A stretch of 64,000 nucleotides of DNA. Source: CAVPMW01 sp963706515. GTDB lineage: Bacteria; Chloroflexota; Anaerolineae; Anaerolineales; UBA4823. The position numbers and the translations under genes were made by a program. Below, piece after piece: positions 1-8,025 of this stretch (its first letter is position 1; each line of letters starts with the position of its first letter). The notes below the pieces were generated by a model that was given only the letters and a program-made list of their open reading frames with translations, had not been told where the DNA came from and made no database searches. The stretch lies in contig CAVPMW010000008.1 of NCBI GenBank assembly GCA_963706515.1, forward strand, positions 124,001 to 188,000, written 5' to 3'.

Positions 1-810
1 GATTTGAAAGCCAAGGGGAGCGCCCCGGAGGGTTTTCAGTTAAAAATATCGCAAGGAATAATGTCCCGCTCTCTTCGCCGGGCAGATTCAATCATTGCGA
101 CAGGAGAAGGGTGGCAAAAAAATTGTATCGAACAATGGGATGTCCCTGCGGAAAAAGTGGGTATCATCGAGAATGGCTCAGAGCTTGTCCGCATTCTCAA
201 GCGAGAGGATTTGCGCGCTTTTCGGGAAGCAGGGGCGCCTGACCCGGTTACGCATCTGGTTTATCTGGGTGGTTTTTATCCCTGGCACGGGGTCGCGAAT
301 CTGCTGTGTGCACTTGATCGGGCCATCCGTCGGGGTGCGGATTTAGAATTGACCCTGATTGGCTCAGGACCCGGCAGGGATCAGGCTCAACAGCTTACCG
401 ATGACCTTGGCTTGAGCGGAAGTGTCACCTTCACTGGACAGCTTGAGGCAAGCCAGTATGCTCCTTATCTGGCAGCCGCGGATATCGGTCTCTCGCCATA
501 CTGTGGCTGGCAGGAATTTTCTGGTCTGAAACTATTCGATTATAAAGCAGCAGGTCTGGTTTGTATTGCTTCCGGCCTGAATGGACACCCGGTTACGGTC
601 AAGCAAGGGCGGACGGGCTGGATTGTGCCTCCGTGCGATGATGATATGTTGTGCGAAGCACTCCTCTTTCTCTCTTCTAACCCCGAGCTTCGTCGCGAGA
701 TGGGGCAGGCAGCTCGTTTGGAGGCCGAGGAATTTCACGGGTGGGATCATACGGTCAGTCAATTAGAGCATATCTTTACACAAGTAACTAATCGCAAAGC
801 TGCAAAATGA
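1..810 (+). CDS. Glycosyltransferase family 4, C-terminal part (5' truncated by window edge)
   Basis: The frame is open from the first base, so the start lies upstream of the window. What remains (about 269 residues) is mostly the C-terminal GT-B Rossmann domain. It has the acceptor/donor linker ending in I-I-E-N-G-S, a new domain starting L-V-Y-L-G-G-F-Y-P-W-H-G, and a donor-binding stretch F-S-G-L-K-L-F-D-Y-K-A-A-G-L, where the family usually has an E-x7-E motif (here partly degenerate). GT4 enzymes transfer a sugar from a nucleotide-sugar to a growing glycan on the cytoplasmic membrane face. The stop overlaps the next start (ATGA), so it is translationally coupled to the following GT2. The substrate cannot be read from the sequence. 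Confidence 0.8.
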   Translation, partial: DLKAKGSAPEGFQLKISQGIMSRSLRRADSIIATGEGWQKNCIEQWDVPAEKVGIIENGSELVRILKREDLRAFREAGAPDPVTHLVYLGGFYPWHGVANLLCALDRAIRRGADLELTLIGSGPGRDQAQQLTDDLGLSGSVTFTGQLEASQYAPYLAAADIGLSPYCGWQEFSGLKLFDYKAAGLVCIASGLNGHPVTVKQGRTGWIVPPCDDDMLCEALLFLSSNPELRREMGQAARLEAEEFHGWDHTVSQLEHIFTQVTNRKAAK

Positions 811-1901
811 TAAACTTTCCTGGACTTGTCAGTATCATGATGCCGGTATACAACGCCGAGCTGTATATCGCTCAAGCAATCCGTAGTGTGCTGGCACAGA
901 CCTACGCCGATTGGGAGCTAATCATTGTCAACGATGGCTCAACGGATAAATCAGCCACTCTGGCGGCCCGATTTACCGACCCGCGGATCGTCTTGATCCA
1001 TGAAACCAATTCAGGCGAATCCGTGGCGCGCAATACCGCCTTGCGGCACATGCGCGGGGAATTCGTTGCTTTCCTGGATGCGGATGATCTGTATCACCCG
1101 CATCACCTGGAAGCGACCGTGGGATATTTGCAAGCGCATCCGGATGTCGATGCGGTCTATACCGATGGGTATCATATAGATAGTTATAACAACCACCTGC
1201 AGACCCTTGCCAGCCGCCGGCGGGGTCCTTTCGAAGGGAATATTTTTGAGCAGGTCGTGCGCGCCTCAGACGTATTTGGCCCACCATTATGCGTTGTCCT
1301 ACGCCGCGTCCAGGTAGAGAAATATAAATTGGAATTCGATCCCGAGATTGTGATTGGTCCAGATTGGGATTTCCTCACCCATTTTGCGGAGGTTAGCCAG
1401 TTTGGCTATCTGGACCGGTGTACTTGCATGTACCGGATCCACGATACAAATATCTCGATCCGCACAGACCATCGCCGCCGCGCTCTATACCTGGCGCGCT
1501 GTCGTGAAAAAGCGATCAAACTGGCAGGTTTCAATAGCTGCTCGATGGATACTCGCTCAGCCGTATTTTACGACTTGTTGGTAAACTTGTTGACCGGATA
1601 CCCTCCCCGCCAAAATGCAATCACCGCATGGTCAGAATTTAATAATTTGCCAGTTGAAGAACAAGCCCGCCTCTTCCGCCTTATGGCGAGCAAGGCGGCA
1701 CTGCGCGGGATTTCTAAGGAGGAGGTAAATCGCTGGTTTAAGCGTTCCATCGAGCTGAATCCAGCGGACCGGAAAGGGATTTTCTTACGCAGCCTTTACC
1801 AGATCAGCCCGTATGCCTGCCGATTATTTTTACAAGCTCGCAGCCTTTTCCAGACCCAGCGCTTTGAGATCACCCCATTTGGCACCATCGAGCGCTACTA
1901 G
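807..1901 (+). CDS. Glycosyltransferase family 2
   Basis: This is a 364-residue GT-A protein. The N-terminal 110 residues hold the GT2 fold: V-S-I-M-M-P-V-Y-N at the first beta strand, I-I-V-N-D-G-S-T-D for nucleotide binding, and D-A-D-D as the metal-binding DxD. The C-terminal ~150 residues are helical and rich in basic residues. No membrane segment is obvious, so it is probably a peripheral inner-membrane enzyme that adds one sugar to a lipid-linked glycan. Its start overlaps the stop of the upstream GT4 by four bases. The acceptor is unknown; the family call is secure. Confidence 0.85.
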   Translation: MINFPGLVSIMMPVYNAELYIAQAIRSVLAQTYADWELIIVNDGSTDKSATLAARFTDPRIVLIHETNSGESVARNTALRHMRGEFVAFLDADDLYHPHHLEATVGYLQAHPDVDAVYTDGYHIDSYNNHLQTLASRRRGPFEGNIFEQVVRASDVFGPPLCVVLRRVQVEKYKLEFDPEIVIGPDWDFLTHFAEVSQFGYLDRCTCMYRIHDTNISIRTDHRRRALYLARCREKAIKLAGFNSCSMDTRSAVFYDLLVNLLTGYPPRQNAITAWSEFNNLPVEEQARLFRLMASKAALRGISKEEVNRWFKRSIELNPADRKGIFLRSLYQISPYACRLFLQARSLFQTQRFEITPFGTIERY

Positions 1902-1974
1902 CAGGGAAGAGGCCGGCTCACCTTCAGACTGCAATTGAAGATCCCCTATAGCTGGCAGGCACCTCAAGATACCC

Positions 1975-3188
1975 ATGCGGATTGCGATATACCATAATTT
2001 ACCCTCGGGGGGAGGCAAAAGAGCTTTATATGAATTTACTCGCCGCCTGGCAGCAAAACACCCAATCGAGGTTTTTACTCTCAGCAGTGCTGACCATGAT
2101 TTTGCCGACCTGCGGCCCCTGGTAAATTCTTACCGGGTGTATGAGTTCGAGCCGCTGCCCTTGCTCCGCTCCCCGTTCGGAAGGCTTAATCAGTCGATCC
2201 GTACTATTGACTTACACCGGGTGAGAAGGATAAACCGGCAGATTGCAGCCGATATCGAAGCGGGGTGGTTATGATATTTGTTTTGTCCATCCCTGCCGCT
2301 TTGAGATTAGTCCCAGCGTACTTCGTTACCTGCATAGATTACCCACAATTTACTACTGCCAGGAGTCTCTACGCCGGTTCTACGAGCCAATGCCGGTCCG
2401 CCCTTATGACCGCCCACGGAAGAATCACCGGCAAATTCTTGAACGGATTGACCCCCAACCGAGGATTTATCAACGAGCCATAAAACGGCAGGATTTCGAT
2501 AATCTGCGCAGCGCCGGCCGGGTGCTGGTTAACTCTCACTTCAGCCAGGCAGCCATCCGTTCGATCTACCAGGTCGAAGCTCGGGTATGCTACCTGGGAG
2601 TGGACACGGATATGTTCCGCCCGCTATCCCTCCCGAAAGGCAGGATTCGTAATCTCTGTAGGATCGCTCACCCCTCTAAAAGGATTTGACTTCCTGATCC
2701 AGATGGTAGGCTGCCTTCCCACAACAGAGCGCCCTGAGCTGGTGATTGCCAGCAATTTTCAGAACCCGCCTGAACGCGAATACTTGCTTAGCCTGGCGCA
2801 GCAGTACGGTGTGAACTTGCGGCTTGAGGGTAACGTTTCCGAAGAGACCCTCGTCCGGCTGTATAACCAGGCGGCGGTGACCGTCTACGCCCCGGTCCGC
2901 GAGCCATTCGGCTTCGTCCCGTTAGAATCCCTGGCTTGCGAGGTACCGGTCCTGGCAGTCAAGGAGGGCGGCGTCCAGGAAACAATCCAGGACGGACTGA
3001 GCGGGTATCTTGTCGAGCGCGATGCTGCACTGTTTGCGAGCGCACTCCAGAAGCTGCTGAAAAATCCCAGTTTGCGAGAGCAGTTCGGCAGTCAGGGCCG
3101 GCAGATGGTGCTAACCGATTGGAGCTGGGATAAATCTGTAGCCTCCCTGGAGGCAATCTTCCGCGAAGTAAGCAAACCAACGTTTTGA
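1975..3188 (+). CDS. Glycosyltransferase family 4 (two frameshifts)
   Basis: One GT4 gene lies across three frames: 1975-2274, then about 2255-2645, then about 2640-3188. The N-terminus M-R-I-A-I-Y-H-N with a G-G-G-K-R-A loop is typical for a GT-B nucleotide fold. The middle gives Y-L-G-V-D-T-D-M-F, the usual linker before the donor domain. The last part has E-P-F-G-F-V-P-L-E-S-L-A, a good E-x7-E donor motif. Both breaks are a single extra base: GGGG near 2263, and AAAGG near 2640. With those removed the protein is about 404 residues, normal for the family. I infer sequencing error rather than decay, because conservation continues straight through both breaks. Confidence 0.75.
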
Positions 3189-3194
3189 GCTCAA

Positions 3195-3260
3195 AGCTCT
3201 GAGCTAGCAGCTCTGAGCTAGCAGCTCTGACCTAACAGCTCTGAGCTAATAGTTCTGAAC
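3195..3260 (+). repeat. 14-bp tandem repeat, about 4.7 copies
   Basis: The unit AGCTCTGAGCTAGC is present twice exactly (3195-3208, 3209-3222). Two diverged copies (3223-3236, 3237-3250) and a partial copy (3251-3260) follow. It fills the start of the gap between a GT4 gene and the acyl-CoA dehydrogenase gene. Each unit contains the small palindrome GAGCTC/AGCTAGCT-like core, so the block could fold on itself. It is not CRISPR: there are no spacers. Confidence 0.85.
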
Positions 3261-3333
3261 GACTTGCAATTTCATGGGTAAAATCTAAGCACCACTCCTC
3301 GAACGCCGAGAGACCCTTTTGGAGAATTAACGA

Positions 3334-4479
3334 ATGGATTTTGGTTGGACCGAAGAACAGCTGGCATATAAGAAAGCGGTTATTGAGTTTGCCCAGAGAG
3401 AGCTCAACCAGGGCATGATTGAAAGGGACCGTGACAGCTCATTTTCGCGCGATCTCTGGCAAAAATGCGCCGATTTTGGGATCCATGGCATGCCTTTTCC
3501 GGAAAAATACGGAGGATCCGACGCAGACATCCTCACCACCATGCTCACCATGGAGGGGCTGGGCTACGGCTCGAAGGACAACGGCTTGATCTTTGGGATT
3601 AATGCCCAAATGTGGAGTGTGATGATGCCCATCTTTGCATTTGGCAGCGAAGAGCAGAAGGTAAAATATCTGCCCGGAATGTGCAGCGGCGCGATTATCG
3701 GTGCACATGGGATGTCTGAGCCGGATACGGGTTCGGATGCTTACCATTTACGCTCGCGGGCTGAAAAACGCGATGGGGGTTATGTATTGAATGGCTCGAA
3801 GATGTTCGTCTCCAATGCGCCGGTGGCGGATGTGGCAGTCGTATTTGCAAATACGGATCCCAGTAAAGGGATCTGGGGAGTGACCGGATTTATCGTCGAG
3901 ATGGGGACGCCCGGTTTTCGGGTCAGCCGAAAAATTGAGAAGATGGGCTTGCGCACCTCGCTGATGGGTGAGCTGATCATGCAGGATTGTTTTATTCCGG
4001 AGGGCAACCGCCTGGGACCGGAGGGGGCGGGATCGCGCATTTTTAATCACTCCATGGAATGGGAACGGAGCTGTATCCTGGCTTCCAATCTGGGAGTCAT
4101 GGAAAGGCAGCTCGAAAACTCAATCCATTATGCGCGCGAGCGAAAGCAGTTTGACCAGCCGATCGGGAAATTTCAATCGGTAGCCAATCGCATTGTAGAC
4201 ATGAAAATCCGCCTGGAGACTGCCAGACTGTTATTGTATAAAGTAGCCTGGATGAAAGCCAATGGGCAATCTGCAGTGATGGAAGCCGCGATCGCCAAGC
4301 TTTATTTGAGCGAGTGTTTCGTCCAATCCGGCCTGGATGCAATACGCACTCTGGGCGGATATGGGTATATGACCGAATTCGAGGTAGAACGCGATCTGCG
4401 GGATGCGATTGGTGGGACGCTTTATTCGGGGACCTCGGACATCCAACGCAACATTATTGCCCGCCTTATGGGTTTATAG
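3334..4479 (+). CDS. Acyl-CoA dehydrogenase family, predicted L-prolyl-PCP dehydrogenase
   Basis: This 381-residue flavoprotein is the normal length for an acyl-CoA dehydrogenase. The FAD-binding signature is at residues 126-134 (G-M-S-E-P-D-T-G-S), and the C-terminus has G-G-Y-G-Y and G-T-S-D-I-Q-R. The usual C-terminal catalytic glutamate (Y-E-G-T) is replaced (Y-S-G-T). Instead there is E244 in M-E-W-E-R, the place where isovaleryl-CoA-type enzymes and prolyl-carrier-protein dehydrogenases keep the base. The next genes encode a proline-code adenylation enzyme, a carrier protein and halogenases, so the likely reaction is four-electron oxidation of L-prolyl-S-PCP to pyrrole-2-carboxyl-S-PCP, as by PltE, RedW or CloN3. 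The family is certain; the substrate is inferred from context and the base position. An SD-like GGAG sits at about 3320. Confidence 0.85.
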   Translation: MDFGWTEEQLAYKKAVIEFAQRELNQGMIERDRDSSFSRDLWQKCADFGIHGMPFPEKYGGSDADILTTMLTMEGLGYGSKDNGLIFGINAQMWSVMMPIFAFGSEEQKVKYLPGMCSGAIIGAHGMSEPDTGSDAYHLRSRAEKRDGGYVLNGSKMFVSNAPVADVAVVFANTDPSKGIWGVTGFIVEMGTPGFRVSRKIEKMGLRTSLMGELIMQDCFIPEGNRLGPEGAGSRIFNHSMEWERSCILASNLGVMERQLENSIHYARERKQFDQPIGKFQSVANRIVDMKIRLETARLLLYKVAWMKANGQSAVMEAAIAKLYLSECFVQSGLDAIRTLGGYGYMTEFEVERDLRDAIGGTLYSGTSDIQRNIIARLMGL

Positions 4480-4492
4480 TATTAAGGAAAAA

Positions 4493-6082
4493 ATGAATTC
4501 ACGCTATCTGCTTACTCAGGCAATCAGTGAACATGCCAGGCTTACTCCTCACCATCCCGCGGTGAGATTTTCCGGTCAGAGTTTGACCTATGCCGAGCTG
4601 GACTTGCGTGCCAACCAGCTGGCGAATGCGCTGCTTGCCCGGGGATTGAAACGGGGGGACCGGGTGGGAATCTATATGTACAAATGCCTCGAATCGGCTG
4701 TGGCGATCTATGGCATCATGAAGGCAGGCGGCGCGTACGTTCCGTTGGACCCCTACGCGCCGGTGGGCCGCATCGCTTTCGTCATTCGAGATTGCGGCAT
4801 CCGTCACGTCGTCTCTAAAGAACAGAAACACGACGCCCTCGTTGCGATCCTGGCAGAAGGGACTCCTGTTGAATATCTGCTTGGCGTAGCTCCTTTGGCG
4901 GACGTACCCGTCCAGGCAGTTCCCTGGGAGGAGATTGCGAACGCCTCAGGAGAGGCCCCTGATCTGCATCTAACCGAGCAAGACCTGGCATATATCCTCT
5001 ACACATCGGGATCGACCGGTACTCCGAAGGGAATCATGCATACCCATCGCAGCGGATTAAGTTTCGCAGAATGGGCAGCGGATACCTACGGATTGCTCCC
5101 TGAAGACCGGGTGAGCAACCATGCCCCATTGCATTTCGATCTTTCTACTTTCGACTTCTTTGCGGCAGCCATCGCTGGAGCAACAACGGTGATCATTCCC
5201 GAAGCGCTGACCAAGTTCCCTGCCAACCTTTCCCGCCTGATCGAGCAAGAACACATTAGCGTCTGGTATTCTGTTCCCTTTGCTCTGATCCAGTTGATGG
5301 AGCATGGGGCAATCCAGGATAAGGATTACAGCTCGCTGCGATGGATTTTATTTGCTGGAGAGGTATTCCCCACGAAGCACCTGCGTAGATTAATGACTAT
5401 GCTGCCCAATATCCGTTTTAGCAATCTATACGGTCCGACGGAAACCAATGTGTGCACGTATTACCATGTCGAACAAATCCCAGAAGATACTGATGAGGCG
5501 ATCCCGATCGGCAAGCCTTGTACCAACGTTGAAGAGCTCGTCGTAGATAGTGAAAACAGCCTGGTCAGACCTGGTGAAGCGGGTGAGCTGCTCATCCGGG
5601 GAGGCGTGGTGATGAAAGGCTATTGGGGGCAGCCCGAGAAAACGACTGCGGGATTCTACTGCCGGCCAACTCTGGGTTACTTCGAAGACCAATTCTACCG
5701 GACGGGGGATCTGGTGCAGATCGACAAGGCTGGGAATTATCGCTATCTTGGGCGTAAGGACCGGCAGATAAAAACGCGCGGCTACCGCGTCGAGCTGGAT
5801 GAGGTAGAGGTCGCAATGGTCTCTCATCCCCACGTTGAGGAAGCAGCCGCATTTCCTGTGCCGGATGGTCAGGGGAGCAATCTGATCGAAGCGGCAGTTA
5901 CAGCGAAAGACGGTCAGGTGTTAAGCGATGCGGATATCGTAGAGCACATATCGAAACGGCTGCCCCCCTACGCTGTTCCTGTCAGGATCGATATCCTGGC
6001 TGCCTTTCCCCGCACATCTACTGGTAAAATCAACCGCCGGGAGCTTCAGGAACAAGCCGCTGCCCGTAATAGCGGAAAGTAA
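4493..6082 (+). CDS. Stand-alone adenylation enzyme, predicted L-prolyl-AMP ligase
   Basis: This 529-residue ANL-superfamily A domain starts at ATG 4493, preceded by AAGGAAA. Core motifs are Y-T-S-G-S-T-G-T-P-K-G (170-180), Y-G-P-T-E-T (313-318), Y-R-T-G-D-L (402-407), G-R-K-D-R-Q-I-K (420-427) and S-T-G-K-I-N-R, with K512 as catalytic lysine. Aligning by eye to GrsA gives the specificity residues D216 L217 F220 Y259 L286 A288 L312 V320 C321 K512. The string DLFYLALVCK matches the code I recall for the prolyl-AMP ligases of pyrrole pathways (PltF, RedM, CloN4). It would load L-proline onto the carrier protein encoded next. There are no condensation or carrier domains in cis. It lies 13 bp after the dehydrogenase gene, so they are probably cotranscribed. 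Confidence 0.9.
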   Translation: MNSRYLLTQAISEHARLTPHHPAVRFSGQSLTYAELDLRANQLANALLARGLKRGDRVGIYMYKCLESAVAIYGIMKAGGAYVPLDPYAPVGRIAFVIRDCGIRHVVSKEQKHDALVAILAEGTPVEYLLGVAPLADVPVQAVPWEEIANASGEAPDLHLTEQDLAYILYTSGSTGTPKGIMHTHRSGLSFAEWAADTYGLLPEDRVSNHAPLHFDLSTFDFFAAAIAGATTVIIPEALTKFPANLSRLIEQEHISVWYSVPFALIQLMEHGAIQDKDYSSLRWILFAGEVFPTKHLRRLMTMLPNIRFSNLYGPTETNVCTYYHVEQIPEDTDEAIPIGKPCTNVEELVVDSENSLVRPGEAGELLIRGGVVMKGYWGQPEKTTAGFYCRPTLGYFEDQFYRTGDLVQIDKAGNYRYLGRKDRQIKTRGYRVELDEVEVAMVSHPHVEEAAAFPVPDGQGSNLIEAAVTAKDGQVLSDADIVEHISKRLPPYAVPVRIDILAAFPRTSTGKINRRELQEQAAARNSGK

Positions 6083-6092
6083 TCATTTACTC

Positions 6093-6195
6093 AGTATCTA
6101 TCCGAAAATGGATGGGAGAATCCGATTTTGTGGTGTGTGTGGCGAAGCCACACACACCACAAAATCGGAACCCCTCGTATTTTTGGACAGGTTCT
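6093..6195. repeat. ~103-bp palindromic repeat element, copy 1
   Basis: The element is one long foldback. The outer arms are TCTATCCGAAAAT... and ...ATTTTTGGACAGGTT. The core is a near-perfect inverted repeat at 6122-6168 (CCGATTTTGTGGTGTGTGTGG, loop CGAAG, and complement). A second copy with the same outer arms and a diverged core lies at 49255-49356. The arm changes are compensatory: GTGGTGTGTGTGG in copy 1 against ATGGTGTGCGCG in copy 2, each with its matching partner. That indicates selection for, or copying of, the hairpin. It lies between the adenylation gene and the PCP gene and could form a strong RNA hairpin within the operon. Confidence 0.85.
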
Positions 6196-6220
6196 AAATA
6201 TATTTTCAAGGAGGAATCAC

Positions 6221-6460
6221 ATGGATCGGAAGACTGCAATTACTGAATATATCAAGAAGGAGATCATGCGTAATCCAAATGCTAAAATCTCTGACGACGA
6301 AGATCTGCTCGCTGCAGGCATTTTAGATTCCCTGGCAATTTTACAGCTCGTATCTTACGTCGGTGAAGCGTTCGGCATCGAAGTCCCTGATCAGGACGTG
6401 GTCTACGAGAATTTCGTCAGCATTAGTGCTCTGACAAATTATCTCAGTCAGTATCCGTGA
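6221..6460 (+). CDS. Peptidyl carrier protein (PltL-like)
   Basis: This is a 79-residue acidic carrier protein. ATG 6221 is chosen because GGAGG lies 6 bases upstream; the longer open frame upstream is only the palindromic repeat. The phosphopantetheine site is the serine in G-I-L-D-S-L-A (about residue 37). The helix III region reads V-V-Y-E-N-F-V-S-I, as in stand-alone PCPs that carry amino acids for off-line tailoring. It should be loaded with proline by the adenylation enzyme just upstream and present the thioester to the dehydrogenase and halogenases. No phosphopantetheinyl transferase gene is in the window; a housekeeping enzyme would be needed. Confidence 0.88.
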   Translation: MDRKTAITEYIKKEIMRNPNAKISDDEDLLAAGILDSLAILQLVSYVGEAFGIEVPDQDVVYENFVSISALTNYLSQYP

Positions 6461-6500
6461 ATTCATTATTTTGTTACTCATAATTGAAGGAGTGTAAAAG

Positions 6501-7767
6501 ATGGTCGATGTAATTATTATTGGCGGTGGCCCTGCTGGTTCAGCGATGGGCTCCTATTTATCCAAGGCAGGGATCTCCAATATGATCCTGGAGGGCGCCA
6601 ATCACCCCAGACCGCACGTCGGTGAATCGCTGGTCATGTCCACTGTAAAAGTGATGGACCAGATCGGCTTCCTGCCGGTGATGGAAAAAGAAGGCTTCGT
6701 GAAAAAGTACGGCGCTTCCTGGCATGCTCCCAATGGGAAGGAATTTTCCACGGTGTTTGCCGAAATCCCGCAAATGGATATCCACCAACCCTATACGTAT
6801 CACGTAAACCGGCAGAAATTCGATTTGTATTTGCTGAAACATGCCGAAAGCCTCGGCAGCAAGGTGTATCAAGGGGTGAGGGCGATCCAGGTGCTGTTCG
6901 AAGATGGGCACACTTCCGGCGTCAGGGCTAAAGTTGGCGATGTGGAGTTCGATATCCCCGCTAAATTTGTTGTCGATGCGAGCGGGAGAGGCACTCTCCT
7001 GGGCAACCAGCTCAAAATGAAGATAAAAGACCCGGTCTTTGACCAATACGCTGTGCATACCTGGTTCAAGGATCTTGACCGCGGTATTGGCGATACCGCC
7101 GATTTTATTCACATTTATTTCTTGAATATCGAGCGCGGCTGGGTCTGGCAGATTCCGATCACCGAGGATGTCACCTCTGTCGGGGTAGTTGCGGATAAAA
7201 AAGTCCTGCGCGAGTTCAAACCGCGATTTGGAAGGTTATTTTTACAACGGGATGAATTCCAACCCAGCTTTGATGCATGCCTTGCGCAACGCTGAGCGGG
7301 TGTCCGAATTCAGGACCGAAGGAGATTACTCCTATAAGATGAGCCGCCTGGTGGGCAACGGCTGGCTGCTCGTTGGGGATGCAGCGCGTTTTGTCGATCC
7401 GATTTTCTCGTCTGGCGTGAGTGTTGCCTTATTCAGCGCGATGTATGCCTCGGAAACACTCATCCAGGCGCTTCAAAACGGCGACACCAGTGAGACAGCT
7501 TTACTTCCCTACGAGGCCAAAATCCGCGAGGGCGTGGAGATCTGGTATGAGTTTATCCGCCTGTACTATCGCCTCATGCCGCTGTTTACCCATTTCATCC
7601 AATCCACTAAGTACCGCCTGGAAGTGACCCGCCTGCTTCAGGGTGAGGTCTTTGACCGGGACGAAGTATCCGTGCTCGATGCAATGCGCAATTATATCGA
7701 GGCAGTTGAAAAATCGGACAGCCACATCCTGAAAGGGAATCTGCTTACCGATATCCCGATCGATTGA
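6501..7767 (+). CDS. Flavin-dependent halogenase 1, PltA-like (one frameshift)
   Basis: The protein is split in frames 6501-7295 and about 7210-7767. One extra C in CCG near 7220 explains the break, and removing it gives about 421 residues. Motifs: G-G-G-P-A-G-S-A (FAD, residues 8-15), K69 in K-Y-G as candidate catalytic lysine, W214-V-W-Q-I-P219 (the W-x-W-x-I-P halogenase signature that keeps the enzyme from monooxygenation), then G-D-A-A-R-F-V-D-P and S-S-G, matching F-x2-P-x2-S-x-G. Such enzymes use FADH2, O2 and halide to make HOX, which lysine directs to an electron-rich ring. A carrier-bound pyrrole is the likely substrate given the neighbours. A separate flavin reductase is needed and is not seen. 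SD AAGGAG lies just before ATG 6501. Confidence 0.87.
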
Positions 7768-7817
7768 CCGGGCATCCCCCAGAGCTTTTCTGCGTCTGGA
7801 GAATATTTACCAATAGA

Positions 7818-7995
7818 CGTTACGCAAGTGAACGAGAAGCTCCGAAATTCGGGGTGATGGGCAGACGTATGCCTGCTATCACCCCAATTTTCGGTGATTC
7901 ATTTAGGAACTGCATAAATTCGACATTATATTGATCGGTAGATGTGCCACAATTGAGGGGAATAAGGCAATTCATCCTTGAACTGCGTAACTTCT
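7818..7995. repeat. MITE-like segment with inverted TTACGCA termini and an internal hairpin
   Basis: The gap between the two halogenase genes holds a segment bounded by GTTACGCAAGT at the left (about 7819) and AACTGCGTAAC at the right (about 7981), an imperfect inverted repeat. Inside is a strong hairpin, with CCGAAATTCGGGGTGAT (7842-7858) pairing with ATCACCCCAATTTTCGG (7877-7893). The same end motif, as AGGACTTACGCAGTT, occurs alone at 38568-38582 and reversed at 54442-54456. This looks like a small non-autonomous element or the remains of one. No transposase is present, so the mobile nature is inferred. Confidence 0.5.
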
Positions 7996-8025
7996 TTATA
8001 AATTTTTAGATATGGAGAGAGCTAG

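Noticed and set aside
3195..3260. CRISPR array
   Set aside because: Units are 14 bp, directly adjacent, with no spacers and no cas genes.
3334..4479. FkbI-type dehydrogenase of methoxymalonyl-ACP synthesis
   Set aside because: No FkbH-like HAD protein or methyltransferase is nearby; a proline-code adenylation gene is.
6128..6220. N-terminal extension of the PCP reading frame
   Set aside because: It is only the palindromic repeat read through; ATG 6221 has the ribosome site and carrier proteins start there.
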